From CAZJJZ01 sp964546505 (GTDB lineage: Bacteria > Patescibacteriota > Gracilibacteria > UBA1369), in assembly GCA_964546505.1 (NCBI GenBank), contig CAZJJZ010000009.1:1-46203 (forward strand): a DNA stretch of 46,203 bases, in the 5' to 3' direction. A program made the position numbers and the translations under genes. Each line of letters opens with the position of its first letter. Positions within the stretch are counted from its first letter, which is position 1. Shown here piece after piece: positions 33,157 to 41,699 of the stretch. Under the pieces are notes generated by a model, which saw only the letters and a program-made list of their open reading frames with translations, did not search any database and was not told the DNA's origin.

Positions 33157-33672
33157 CTAAGGCTTAGTGGGGCGGTTAATCTCTTCAAAACCAAGTTCCA
33201 AACTGTTATTGTAATAGCAATCTTCAGGTGGTTCGTCCAAGGTCATGGCTAAATGATCTCTGGCGGTGTAATGAACTTCATAACCATAGCTTTCTGTAAA
33301 TGCGGCGGCAGCGATTAATGGTAATTGCATGCGCATGGTCTCAAAAATTATACCCGGTCGTATTAAGCCGCTTTGATGATTCAAGGTGGTATTTTTTTCT
33401 AACAGCAATAATTGCTCACGTATTTCCTGGCTGATTGTTTTGATGCCCAATTGATAAAACGCAGCTGGAGAAATAGGGTCTTCTTGGGGATGGGTGGCCG
33501 AGGCGATTTTGAGTCGCATTTGATCTGCAATTTTCGAGGCGTACTGATAGATATCAGGTAATTGATTGGGCAGAATATCTGGTAGATTTTGCAAACGTTT
33601 AATGGCTTCTTGATTGTGTGAGATACAGGGGTGTTGATTTTTGGATGCTTCTAATACCAGTTTCGTGGCCAT
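33157..33672 (-). CDS. Hypothetical protein
   Basis: 171 residues, soluble. N-terminal half helical (RLQNLPDILPNQLPDIYQYA), C-terminal half mixed with many acidic and aromatic residues. No recognised motif or signal. Stands alone on the minus strand, 69 bases downstream of the acetyltransferase stop and 111 bases upstream of the DUF1761 gene. Confidence 0.55.
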   Translation of the reverse strand: MATKLVLEASKNQHPCISHNQEAIKRLQNLPDILPNQLPDIYQYASKIADQMRLKIASATHPQEDPISPAAFYQLGIKTISQEIREQLLLLEKNTTLNHQSGLIRPGIIFETMRMQLPLIAAAAFTESYGYEVHYTARDHLAMTLDEPPEDCYYNNSLELGFEEINRPTKP

Positions 33673-33741
33673 GTTTAATGAAGATGATTGTTTGAATTAG
33701 ATCATATTTTAGGTAAAAAGCCAAGACTTGTAAAATATTAT

Positions 33742-34182
33742 TTACTCGACGGTAAAATTAAAGTGATTGACTGACACTTCTTCTCCACCCAGCGCTCGAT
33801 AAAAGGCTACGGCACCTTCGTCTATGGCTTCAGCTTCCACAAAGATAGTTTGGACGTTTCTCTGGAGGGCTTCTTGTTTAATGCTCTGGATTAATTGTCG
33901 ACCAATGCCGCGTTTTTGAGATTGAGGGTCGACGGCAATATCGTAGAGATAGATTTCTTTGCTGCCATGAATTGGTCTGAGCTCAAAGCCTACTAGGCCA
34001 CCAACAATGATTCCTTGCGGATCAAAAGCACCAATAACAATAGCGTCAGAATCATTGATCAGCGAGTTGAGGTATTCATCGCTAACTTGATAGTCATGTT
34101 CAAAAGCCTTGCCAAAAACCGCTACCAGTTGTTTGACCTCTTCCAGCTTGCTTAGCTTGCTCAAATGGTAGGTATTATTCAT
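33742..34182 (-). CDS. GNAT acetyltransferase resembling AAC(3)-I aminoglycoside acetyltransferases
   Basis: 146 residues. The acetyl-CoA loop is SQKRGIGRQLI (Q/R-x-x-G-x-G/A). The match to AAC(3)-I goes beyond the generic GNAT fold: VFGKAFEHDYQ near the N-terminus, IVGGLVGFELRP, KEIYLYDIAV (compare SEIYIYDLAV), VQTIFVEAEAIDEGAVAFYRALG (compare VQAD-x-x-D-D-P-A-x-x-LYTKLG) and an ending with HFNF (compare HFDI). Known AAC(3)-I enzymes acetylate gentamicin-type drugs, but many chromosomal relatives do not. Adjacent to tRNA-Ser, a common integration site, though no integrase is seen. Confidence 0.75.
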   Translation of the reverse strand: MNNTYHLSKLSKLEEVKQLVAVFGKAFEHDYQVSDEYLNSLINDSDAIVIGAFDPQGIIVGGLVGFELRPIHGSKEIYLYDIAVDPQSQKRGIGRQLIQSIKQEALQRNVQTIFVEAEAIDEGAVAFYRALGGEEVSVNHFNFTVE

Positions 34183-34203
34183 GGCTTGAAAATTAAATTT
34201 AAC

Positions 34204-34293
34204 TGGCGGAGAGGGAGGGATTCGAACCCTCGAAAGCCTTTCGACTTTACACGCTTTCCAAGCGTGCGCACTAGACCACTATGCGACCCCTCC
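34204..34293 (-). tRNA. tRNA-Ser (anticodon GGA)
   Basis: 90 bases including an encoded CCA end (34206-34204). Acceptor stem GGAGGGG pairs with CCTCTCC with one G-U. The anticodon arm is CACGC-TTGGAAA-GCGTG, giving anticodon GGA. A long variable arm (class II) precedes the T-arm GAGGG-TTCGAAT-CCCTC. Confidence 0.95.
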
Positions 34294-34354
34294 TTGATGT
34301 AATGCTGACTTGGCGAGATGGCTTGACCCTGGACATTGTGATTGTTCGGGTTTC

Positions 34355-34384
34355 AAAAAGCCGGGTGAGGTTTTCAGCCCGGCT
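34355..34384 (-). terminator. Intrinsic terminator of the 34421-34750 lipoprotein gene
   Basis: Minus-strand AGCCGGG, 12-base loop, CCCGGCT followed by a run of T. Located 37 bases past the lipoprotein stop and upstream of tRNA-Ser. Confidence 0.75.
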
Positions 34385-34420
34385 ATTATACAAAAATCAG
34401 GGGAAATGCCAAATGATTTA

Positions 34421-34750
34421 TTACTCAACTGTTGGTGCAATCGGTGCAATTGGTGCTGTGTCAGAGTCTGGTGAATTGCTAGGAGCGGCATCGAGAGCAG
34501 GAATGCCAGGTGTGGACTCAACTGCAGTGGCTGGAGTGTTCATTGCATCTGCGTCTGTTGCAGGTGTGATGGTGATTGAACCTGTGGTACTTACTTCTTT
34601 TGGTGGTTCCTTGATTTCAATTGAACCGTTAACTGAAGTTGAAACTGGTTTAACAGTTGATGCTGGTGCTACCGGAGTAGTAAGTTGGGTATTGCAGGCA
34701 GCTAAAGTTAAAGCGGCGATTGCAACCGGAACAAAGGTCAGTTTTTTCAT
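34421..34750 (-). CDS. Low-complexity lipoprotein
   Basis: 109 residues. Signal peptide MKKLTFVPVAIAALTLAAC with lipobox L-A-A-C; Cys19 would be lipidated by Lgt. The mature part is almost entirely Thr, Pro, Ala, Val and Ser with acidic residues, like an extended surface spacer. No domain. It has its own terminator, so it is probably a single-gene transcript. The same style is seen in the lipoprotein at 1550-1729. Confidence 0.75.
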   Translation of the reverse strand: MKKLTFVPVAIAALTLAACNTQLTTPVAPASTVKPVSTSVNGSIEIKEPPKEVSTTGSITITPATDADAMNTPATAVESTPGIPALDAAPSNSPDSDTAPIAPIAPTVE

Positions 34751-34825
34751 ATGTGTTTTAAAAGTTAAGGATTGATTTTGTTCTTTGATCGCGCTTATTT
34801 TAATGGAAAATCACTAGAAATTCAA

Positions 34826-34853
34826 ACAAAAACCACCTTTTGATGAAGGTGGT
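34826..34853 (-). terminator. Intrinsic terminator of rpmB
   Basis: Minus-strand ACCACCTT, loop CATCAA, AAGGTGGT followed by TTTTG. Lies 26 bases beyond the rpmB stop. Confidence 0.8.
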
Positions 34854-34878
34854 CTTGGAATATTGCTGTGTTGTTGCC

Positions 34879-35142
34879 TTATTTTTTGATGTTTTTGGCA
34901 ATTACTCTCTGTTTTTTCTTGACCAAAGCTTTTAATTCGGATTTGAACACAGAGGGGTTTTTGGTCAGCGTACGTAGTGACCGTGATGATATTTTCGCGG
35001 TGATTTTTTCACCTGTGAAAGGATCAACAATAGTTCTTTTGTTCACATTAGGGAGAAAGGTTCTCTTGGTGTGACGATTGGAGTGGGAAACATTGTATCC
35101 AACACTTCTTTTCTGACCTGATAGAGCGCAAACTTTAGACAT
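34879..35142 (-). CDS. rpmB: Large ribosomal subunit protein bL28
   Basis: 87 residues from ATG 35140-35142. The protein opens MSKVCALSGQKRSVGYNVSH, the usual bL28 start, followed by the TKRTFLPNV strand, FTGEKITAKISSRSLRTL and a basic tail. Only one Cys remains of the zinc-binding set, so it is a Cys-poor form. Monocistronic with its own terminator. Confidence 0.95.
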   Translation of the reverse strand: MSKVCALSGQKRSVGYNVSHSNRHTKRTFLPNVNKRTIVDPFTGEKITAKISSRSLRTLTKNPSVFKSELKALVKKKQRVIAKNIKK

Positions 35143-35245
35143 AATGGTAGAGTGAGTCAATCTTTAAGCACGGGAATTTTAACATTAAAATTGTCAAATG
35201 CAAGGAAAAAACGTATTTTGGAATTGTACTTTAATCCTTCAATAA

Positions 35246-35881
35246 GTGCCTCAGCAAATTTTTGGTTATCTGGTCATGATTGGTTCTTTGGTGGTGGTGA
35301 TTACTCTACATGAATATGCACATGCGTGGGCGGCGGATTTTCTGGGTGATCCCACGGCCAAAAATCGTGGTAGGAAAACCTTGAATCCTTTGGCTCATCT
35401 GGATCCTTTGGGAACGTTAATGATGTTTTTGATAGGCATTGGCTGGGGTAAGCCGGTACCGGTTAATCCCTATTTCTTCAAAAATAAAAAATTATCCGAG
35501 GCTTTGGTGGCAGTGGCAGGCCCCATCATGAATCTGTTAATCGCAGTGGTAGCAGTGATACCTTTAAAATATTTTTATACCAACTTGGGACCTGAGTTAG
35601 TTTTTACACTTGCTACTTTGTTGGATATTTCTATAGTCTTATTTGCTTTCAATATGCTTCCGGTGCCGCCTTTGGACGGTTCGAAATTTCTGCAAATTGT
35701 GATCCCTAGACGTTGGCAAGGTCATTATGAGGAGTACTTGGCTAAGGCTGGTATTTACTTTGCCATATTTTTACTGTTGGATAATTTGATCTTAGCTCGT
35801 TACCTGGGCTTTTCTGTGGTGGGTTGGGTGGTGGGTTGGGTAGTGGTCGCGATTAAGACGATTTTATTTTTGGGCAGTTAA
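35246..35881 (+). CDS. Site-2-protease-type membrane metallopeptidase (M50)
   Basis: 211 residues starting at a GTG (35246). Five or so hydrophobic segments. The zinc site HEYAHAWAADFLGDPTAKNRGR is in the first helix and the third ligand in NMLPVPPLDGSK near residue 138. The family member is the short, PDZ-less type widespread in bacteria. Substrates unknown; likely a membrane-bound anti-sigma factor or signal-peptide remnant. A candidate promoter TTGTCA-17-TATTTT lies at 35191-35219. Confidence 0.9.
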   Translation: MPQQIFGYLVMIGSLVVVITLHEYAHAWAADFLGDPTAKNRGRKTLNPLAHLDPLGTLMMFLIGIGWGKPVPVNPYFFKNKKLSEALVAVAGPIMNLLIAVVAVIPLKYFYTNLGPELVFTLATLLDISIVLFAFNMLPVPPLDGSKFLQIVIPRRWQGHYEEYLAKAGIYFAIFLLLDNLILARYLGFSVVGWVVGWVVVAIKTILFLGS

Positions 35882-36148
35882 CACTAAAAAATCCTTCGTA
35901 TCGTTCCATCCCGGATGCTCTTGACCTCATAGAGTGCCAAGTGGGTTACCGCAAGCTATCCTTGACGGACAGCAGATATTGGTATCCCTTAAAACGTTTG
36001 ATGAGAGAGAAAATGGGACGATTTCGATTACGAAAGATCTTTAGTTCTTTGATGATAGCACTTTAACTGGGAATGACAAGTATTTCACAAAGATTTTGTC
36101 ATTTAGCAAATATGCTGATAAAGTGGGAATGTTTAATTCTAAAAAACA
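35882..36148. other. 267-base non-coding region with imperfect terminal inverted repeats
   Basis: No supported ORF. About 35887-35912 (AATCCTTCGTATCGTTCCATC) is partly complementary to about 36011-36042 read on the other strand (AGATCTTTCGTAATCG, then ATCGTCCCAT), giving interrupted inverted ends about 155 bases apart. The interior can also pair locally (GGAT...ATCC at about 35912-35961). It could be a small non-autonomous element or a structured RNA. Confidence 0.35.
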
Positions 36149-36985
36149 ATGAAATTCGAGAAAATTGCTGAAGCTTTGGAGCAAGCTCTTTATGAGGCAA
36201 AAAAGTCTAAAGAGGTAGTGGAGAAAATTGCTGTTACTGAAATCGAGGCTCAAAAGGATGTAGAAAACTATCAAGAGGCCATTAATGAATTTAGAAAATT
36301 GATTAAAGATAATTTGGGTTATTTGGATGGAAATTTCCTGCCCGAACTGCAAGCACGGCTGCATTATGACTCAGTTAAAGGAAATGAATATCCGAATGCA
36401 CAGGTGATATCTTTTGTAGAGGCGTTGAACGTGGATTACAATACCAAAACCGAAATTGCAGTAGCCAGCGAGCCCAGACGTCGAGTTTGGCAATTTGTAA
36501 ATAATATCAGGGCGGCCTTTTTCAAAGCACTGGAAGTTTTGTTTTTGCCGGAGAAGGTGAGTTTGATGGAGTTGGCGGCAGGTCGCGTGAAAAGCAAATC
36601 TCTACCTCCCCAAAAAAGGCTTTCTGAAAGACCCTTACAGAGAAAGTCCAGTATACCACCTGTTGCAGTTCAGGTTGTTGGTGGCTTAGCGGAAACGGTA
36701 TCTTCACCAGCGTCAAATACTCTTGCAGCGCTCAAGGCAGAGGAAAAATTGGAGGAGGTTGTTGAAACCCAAAAAACCGTTGCACCAAAAACACCCAAAG
36801 TTACAAAAACCATTACTTCTCGGGAAGAGGCTACAGGAGTATTCCCCAAAGCGGAACGGGTAGCGAGTGCCGCTTTGCCTTTGGCGATGGGTGGTTTGGT
36901 GGGTACTGCTCCGGCAATTAGTGAAGAAAGACAGCGTAGTATTGCTTTGGAGGCTGAGTTGAAGGCAAGAGGTGTTTTGAAATAG
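36149..36985 (+). CDS. Hypothetical protein with N-terminal coiled coil
   Basis: 278 residues. Residues 1-60 are charged and heptad-like (EKIAEALEQALYEAKKSKEV). Residues 60-145 look globular and helical. The rest is Pro/Ala/Lys/Thr-rich and disordered, ending in a Gly/Ala segment and a charged helix. No family recognised. The stop lies one base before the helicase stop on the opposite strand (convergent). Confidence 0.55.
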   Translation: MKFEKIAEALEQALYEAKKSKEVVEKIAVTEIEAQKDVENYQEAINEFRKLIKDNLGYLDGNFLPELQARLHYDSVKGNEYPNAQVISFVEALNVDYNTKTEIAVASEPRRRVWQFVNNIRAAFFKALEVLFLPEKVSLMELAAGRVKSKSLPPQKRLSERPLQRKSSIPPVAVQVVGGLAETVSSPASNTLAALKAEEKLEEVVETQKTVAPKTPKVTKTITSREEATGVFPKAERVASAALPLAMGGLVGTAPAISEERQRSIALEAELKARGVLK

Positions 36986-36986
36986 T

Positions 36987-39900
36987 TTAAGACCAACAAA
37001 TATTGTGAAATGGGCACTTCTCGCAGGGGTCTGCCGGTTCGGGTAATTTATCAAATTGCAAATTGAGAATTTGCTGATGCGCAAAGTGGATGTTTTGTTT
37101 AACCTCCTCGATCTCTTGAGGCGATAGTGAAATTGTTTTTTCCAAATATTTCTCTGACGACGCTTTCTTTTCCAGAAAAATCAGTTTGCCGGCTTGCATT
37201 TTTCCGGGATGTTGAAAGTTAAATTTAACAGATGTGTCACAAAGAATTTTATAGAAAATCACCTGACGCCAATAGTCTTGTCCGGGGCGACTTTTGTTTA
37301 GTCCAGTGATTGGATTGCCGGTCTTAAAATCTGCCACTGTGGCAGCGCCGTTTTCCTGTGGTTCGATCAAATCGATTTTCCCAGTAATTGGCACTTGATT
37401 ATCCAACAAAAGATTTTCACCGCCAAAATTATATTCGCTTTCGGAATTTATGGCTACAGTCGGAGCAAAATCAGCCAAGAAATCGAGTAGAATTTTGCGG
37501 CCTAGCACTAGTCTTTCCTCAAATTCCTGCGGACGTAAAATTTCTTTTCCCAAGGCTTCTTCAAACGCTTTAACTGCAAATGTAAAATCAGGACGTATAC
37601 CCTTTTTCTTCTGTAAATTGAGATGCACTTCCAAAGCTTTATGAATGGCTGTTCCCATGGCCGCGGAAGCGGTTTTGGCCTGGGGGATTTGTATCAAGTT
37701 GGAGTAGAGGAATTTGCGTGGGCAAGTGAGATAATTGTTAAGGCTGGTTGGGCTGAAGCGGTGTTTTTGGGCTAATTCTCGCAAAAAGGCTTGAGAGAGA
37801 TTTTGAAACCAGACTTCTTCTGGGTTGGCAAAAAGCAATTCCAACTCCGTGATAGCGCTGGCATAATCAGTTGGTTCATGGCGTTTTTGCTCAATTAATT
37901 CCTCTGGTAATTCGAGCAAAAAGCGTACTGGAGTTTCTTCTTTACCTTTATTGCCATCAAAGTTGTTGGTGGCGTAAGAAATGGTCAATTGCTGCTTAGC
38001 ACGAGTCATGGCAACATAAAATAGTCTTCTGGAATCTTCCACCAATTCATTTTCACGCTCTTCAATAAAGGATTTCAAGAAGCCTTGAGGAAATTTGATT
38101 TTGGCTCGATCAGTGGTAGAGCACCATTTTTTTTCGGTGGCTTGAATAAGGAAAACATGTTCAAATTCCAGACCTTTGGCTTTATGTGCGGTCATCAATT
38201 GCACTGCATCCTGATCAGTGTAATNNNNNNNNNNGAAAAACGGCTCAGCAATTAGCGGTAAATGATTGTGTCGACGCAATTCCAAATCCTCCAGATAGTC
38301 TTTGAGATGAAGTTGGGGATTTTTGAGTGCCGCGCTTTTGAGATTTTTGAAAAGCGTTTTTAATTGCAATAGCACGGTTAATTTATTCTTTTCCTGATTT
38401 TCCAGCGCGGCCAGGAAATGACTTTCCTTGATAATTTTTTCGAAAAAAGCCGGTAGAGATAAATTGATGGAGTCGCCTTTCCAAAGAGGTAAATTAGCCA
38501 GAAAAAGTTGTAGGTTGGTGTTGTCTTTTAGGCCTGCTCGTTGAAGATTTTCTGGATTTTGTAAAGCTGTAAAGAGACTTATATGTTGTCTCTCCAGTCG
38601 TTGAGAATTGTAGAAATGAAAAAACTGCAATAAATCCTGACGTGAAAAATTAAGGAAATCCAAGAATAAAGTTTGGGCAAGCAGATCATTCTGATGTGGG
38701 TTCTCAATGGTTTTAATCAGTGTTAGTAGTTTGCCCAGCTGCAGGCTGGCTAAAATATTTTCGCCGGCCACCACAAAAAAGGGGATATTGAGTTTGGCTA
38801 GGGTTTCGATTAATTCTGTGGCGTGGCTGTGTTCGCGGTAGAGGATAGCAATTTCTTTGGCAGGTGTACCGGTGGCGAGTAATTGTTGGATTTGTTGAGC
38901 TACACCATAGACTTCGCTGTCGGGATTGTCATAAATATTCAGTTTGATGGGGGCGAGCGATAGGCCGGCCGCGCGGCTGATCAGCCGCTTGTCTATTGAT
39001 CGATGCTGGCTGGCTAAACGGGCTTGGTTGTTTTGAATGAGGCGGCCGGCAGCATCCAGAATGTTTTGCTGACTGCGATAATTTTGATTAAGTGTGATGG
39101 TTTTTAGATCCGCTGAGTAACTTTGAAAAAAGCCCATGATATTTTCGATGGAAGCTCCCTGAAAACGGAATATTGATTGATCGTCATCACCTACCACAAA
39201 AATATTTGGCTGCTGATGAAATTTGCCCAGCAAATAGACGGCCTGATTTTGCGCCGAGTTGGTATCCTGATATTCATCCACTAAAATATATTGGTATTTT
39301 TCCTGATAGCGTCGCAACAAATCAGCATTTTTTTCTAGCTCTTGTGTGACCAAAAAAATCATATCTTCATAGTCGTACCGACCTCTTTCTTGCATCAAAT
39401 CCCGATACAAAAAGTAGGCTTTGCTTAAGTCTACCAGTTTGGGAATTTGCAATTTAGCGCTTTCAGCCAATTCTTTAACAGTTTTTTTGAGTAGAGTCCT
39501 TTTGGGTCCGTCCACTTTGTTGTTGCCATTTTCATTAGCCAAATATTGCTCACAAGTATTGTGTAAATATTGTATTTGGCTGCGGACAATGGCACCGTAA
39601 TTTTGGCTTTCGGCAAAGCTCTTTAATGCGCTTTGATAATTTTGTAAATCTTCCACTTTGGGTTGTCCTCGGAGCTCCAAGAAAAATTGAAGTGCTTTGG
39701 CTAAATGTTCCCAGTCACTGGCATATGCCGTGATCAGTTGTTGAAAATCTTCGGCGGAAACATTTTCCTGTTTTAATTGCCTGAGACAATTGGCGATTTC
39801 ACGAAGATAAAAGGAAGGTTCATTCTTGGGCCGTAAGGGACTTTCCAGACCCAATTGATTGACCACCTCTTGCAAAAGTTTGTGTTTTTCCAGGTCATCG

Positions 39901-40265
39901 ATTTGTTCGAACTCTTTTTTGAAAATGAACAATTCAGTATTTTCTCTAATCACTTCATTACAAAAACTGTGGAAAGTGCAGATCTTAATTTGATAAGCCA
40001 AGGGGCCAATAATCTTGATTAAACGTTTACGCATAGCTGTCACTGCCGCATCGGTAAAAGTCAGGCATAAAATGCTTTGTGGAGAAATGCCGGTTTTAGC
40101 CAAAATATTGGCAATGCGTACCGCCAGTATCTGAGTTTTCCCGGTACCGGCTCCGGCAATCACCATGACCGGCCCTTCTATGGCGTCAACAGCGGCTTGT
40201 TGTTCTGCGTTTAATTGATTGTAGAATTCCTGAAAAATGGAATTTTGTTTTTCAAGGGTAGGCAT
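36987..40265 (-). CDS. UvrD/Rep-type helicase fused to a Fe-S RecB-family nuclease
   Basis: 1092 residues with a 10-N gap (38225-38234) that keeps frame. Superfamily 1A motifs: Q-motif LNAEQQAAVDAIEGP, Walker A GAGTGKTQ (38-45), VDEYQDTN (motif II), GDDDQSIFRFQGA (III), LNQNYRSQQNIL (IV), VQLMTAHKAKGLEFEHVFL (V) and FYVAMTRAKQQL (VI). From about residue 860 there is an AddB/Cas4-like nuclease: a first Cys in NNYLTCPRKFLY, the PD-(D/E)XK core GKIDLIE...VADFKTG, and a final CEKCPFHNIC. The four Cys would hold a 4Fe-4S cluster. Likely role: double-strand break end processing like AddA, in one polypeptide. Confidence 0.92.
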   Translation of the reverse strand: MPTLEKQNSIFQEFYNQLNAEQQAAVDAIEGPVMVIAGAGTGKTQILAVRIANILAKTGISPQSILCLTFTDAAVTAMRKRLIKIIGPLAYQIKICTFHSFCNEVIRENTELFIFKKEFEQIDDLEKHKLLQEVVNQLGLESPLRPKNEPSFYLREIANCLRQLKQENVSAEDFQQLITAYASDWEHLAKALQFFLELRGQPKVEDLQNYQSALKSFAESQNYGAIVRSQIQYLHNTCEQYLANENGNNKVDGPKRTLLKKTVKELAESAKLQIPKLVDLSKAYFLYRDLMQERGRYDYEDMIFLVTQELEKNADLLRRYQEKYQYILVDEYQDTNSAQNQAVYLLGKFHQQPNIFVVGDDDQSIFRFQGASIENIMGFFQSYSADLKTITLNQNYRSQQNILDAAGRLIQNNQARLASQHRSIDKRLISRAAGLSLAPIKLNIYDNPDSEVYGVAQQIQQLLATGTPAKEIAILYREHSHATELIETLAKLNIPFFVVAGENILASLQLGKLLTLIKTIENPHQNDLLAQTLFLDFLNFSRQDLLQFFHFYNSQRLERQHISLFTALQNPENLQRAGLKDNTNLQLFLANLPLWKGDSINLSLPAFFEKIIKESHFLAALENQEKNKLTVLLQLKTLFKNLKSAALKNPQLHLKDYLEDLELRRHNHLPLIAEPFFXXXXYTDQDAVQLMTAHKAKGLEFEHVFLIQATEKKWCSTTDRAKIKFPQGFLKSFIEERENELVEDSRRLFYVAMTRAKQQLTISYATNNFDGNKGKEETPVRFLLELPEELIEQKRHEPTDYASAITELELLFANPEEVWFQNLSQAFLRELAQKHRFSPTSLNNYLTCPRKFLYSNLIQIPQAKTASAAMGTAIHKALEVHLNLQKKKGIRPDFTFAVKAFEEALGKEILRPQEFEERLVLGRKILLDFLADFAPTVAINSESEYNFGGENLLLDNQVPITGKIDLIEPQENGAATVADFKTGNPITGLNKSRPGQDYWRQVIFYKILCDTSVKFNFQHPGKMQAGKLIFLEKKASSEKYLEKTISLSPQEIEEVKQNIHFAHQQILNLQFDKLPEPADPCEKCPFHNICWS

Positions 40266-40325
40266 ACCGAAAAGTTATTTACCCGCATTATAATTTAGAA
40301 GCAGGAAAATTGATATTTTGTTGAA

Positions 40326-40354
40326 TTGAATATGCTGTTTTTTTGTGTTATAAT
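40326..40354 (+). promoter_or_regulatory. Promoter of the 40375-40977 gene
   Basis: TTGAAT, 17-base spacer, perfect TATAAT, ending 20 bases before the ATG at 40375. Confidence 0.6.
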
Positions 40355-40374
40355 TGAGTGATTTTAATCTTCCC

Positions 40375-40977
40375 ATGTCTAAACATATTTTAACGTCACC
40401 GGTATTTGATGACCAAGCATCGACAGGAAAAGAGCAAGATGTTGTGCAGGCCCACTCTCCCGATGAATATGAGATCCCAGAACCGACTATATTGGGTCAA
40501 TTGAAGGACAGATTTAAAGAAAATGTGCGAGATTTGTTTAGAAAGTATGATCAGGAATATCTAGAAACGCTGTTTAAGCGCCAACAATGGCAAATTATTG
40601 CCAAACAATTACGGAAATTTGCCAAGGAGGGGGTTCAATTATCAGGCCTACGTGCTTTGAAAATTATCGAAGAAGGTTATTCTACTGCTGTACTGGAGCA
40701 TTTTTCGATGATTCCTTATATTGATCGGAACATGGTTATTGCTGCTTTGTTGAAACATTCCTTGGATGCTGAAAAAGTACTTGCCAAGGTCAGTGGGAGT
40801 TTGAATTTTGAGGTGGCTGATGCTTTGTTGGCGCAACACAATTACCAGCTCTTAGCTCATTCTTTGCATCGTTTTGGCAATTATTCTTTGGGTAAAGAAA
40901 TTCAAGAGATTTTACGGCGCAAAGGCTATGAATATCAGGTGGAGCGCTACTTTTATGTTTTCAAAGATCAGCAGTGA
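40375..40977 (+). CDS. Hypothetical helical protein
   Basis: 200 residues from ATG 40375 (a TTG at 40354 overlaps the -10). The N-terminal 40 residues are acidic and disordered; residues 45-195 form helices with repeated Leu/Ala/His patterns, perhaps helical repeats (two similar stretches LAQHNYQLLAHSLHRFG and KRQQWQIIAKQLRKFA). No known family. Converges on the UPF0489 gene with a 17-base overlap. Confidence 0.55.
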   Translation: MSKHILTSPVFDDQASTGKEQDVVQAHSPDEYEIPEPTILGQLKDRFKENVRDLFRKYDQEYLETLFKRQQWQIIAKQLRKFAKEGVQLSGLRALKIIEEGYSTAVLEHFSMIPYIDRNMVIAALLKHSLDAEKVLAKVSGSLNFEVADALLAQHNYQLLAHSLHRFGNYSLGKEIQEILRRKGYEYQVERYFYVFKDQQ

Positions 40978-41698
40978 GTTGCCGCAATTTTTGTAAAGCT
41001 AAGTTTTGATCGATAAAAAAGGGTGAAGTGGCGATGGTGATTAGTTGGCTTTTTGGTGCCAGTTCCTGGAATAATTGGCGAATTTTTTCGGCCGGCAGGT
41101 AATTGAGTTCAGGTGCCAGAAAGTCCAAATCGAGGTCCAGAATAAAGTTAGATGGTGTTTCTTGCAGTGCAAAATTTTCCAAATGTTCAGAGGAGTTGAT
41201 TTGAATCACTTCTTGAATTAAACCCGTACTAATGGCGGCTGGGATGAAATTGCCAACATTGAGCCAAGTGTGAGTGTATTGGTATAATTCTTCCAGGGCT
41301 TGAGGAGAAGACAAATTGATATCGGGTAAAACTGCTGGTAGGCGAGTGTCTTTGTGCTGATCCAGATGGATCAAAGTTGTTGGGAAGGGGATTTGCTGGT
41401 TCAGGAAATGCCAATGCCAGAAGAAAAAAGCATGATGATGATTGTCAAAAATGTAAGTGTCTATTCCGGCAAATTTTGTTTTTAAAAAATTTTGTAAACC
41501 TCTGCAAGACTGTAAATTACCATTGTCGTCTTGGGCTTCAAAAACAATTTGTTGGCCAATTTTCAAATCCGCAAGGTCGCCTTCAATTAATGAGGGTACG
41601 TAAATTTGCGGATGAGGATTGATTTGCTGGCGCGCTGCAAAATCAAAAGCATTGTTGGAAAGTGGTTCGGTGATGTAAAAAGGTTTTTGGTAAAACAT
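40961..41698 (-). CDS. UPF0489-family protein (arginase-like fold)
   Basis: 245 residues from ATG 41696-41698, one base after the mgtE stop. The UPF0489 pattern is present: YIFDNHHHAFFFWHW, LIHLDQHKDTRLP, TWLNVGNFIPAAISTGLI and FILDLDLDFLAP. Asp and His in these segments resemble arginase/deacetylase metal ligands. The family has no established reaction. The gene is probably co-transcribed with mgtE, so a metal-dependent role is possible. Confidence 0.75.
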   Translation of the reverse strand: MFYQKPFYITEPLSNNAFDFAARQQINPHPQIYVPSLIEGDLADLKIGQQIVFEAQDDNGNLQSCRGLQNFLKTKFAGIDTYIFDNHHHAFFFWHWHFLNQQIPFPTTLIHLDQHKDTRLPAVLPDINLSSPQALEELYQYTHTWLNVGNFIPAAISTGLIQEVIQINSSEHLENFALQETPSNFILDLDLDFLAPELNYLPAEKIRQLFQELAPKSQLITIATSPFFIDQNLALQKLRQLTADL

Positions 41699-41699
41699 T

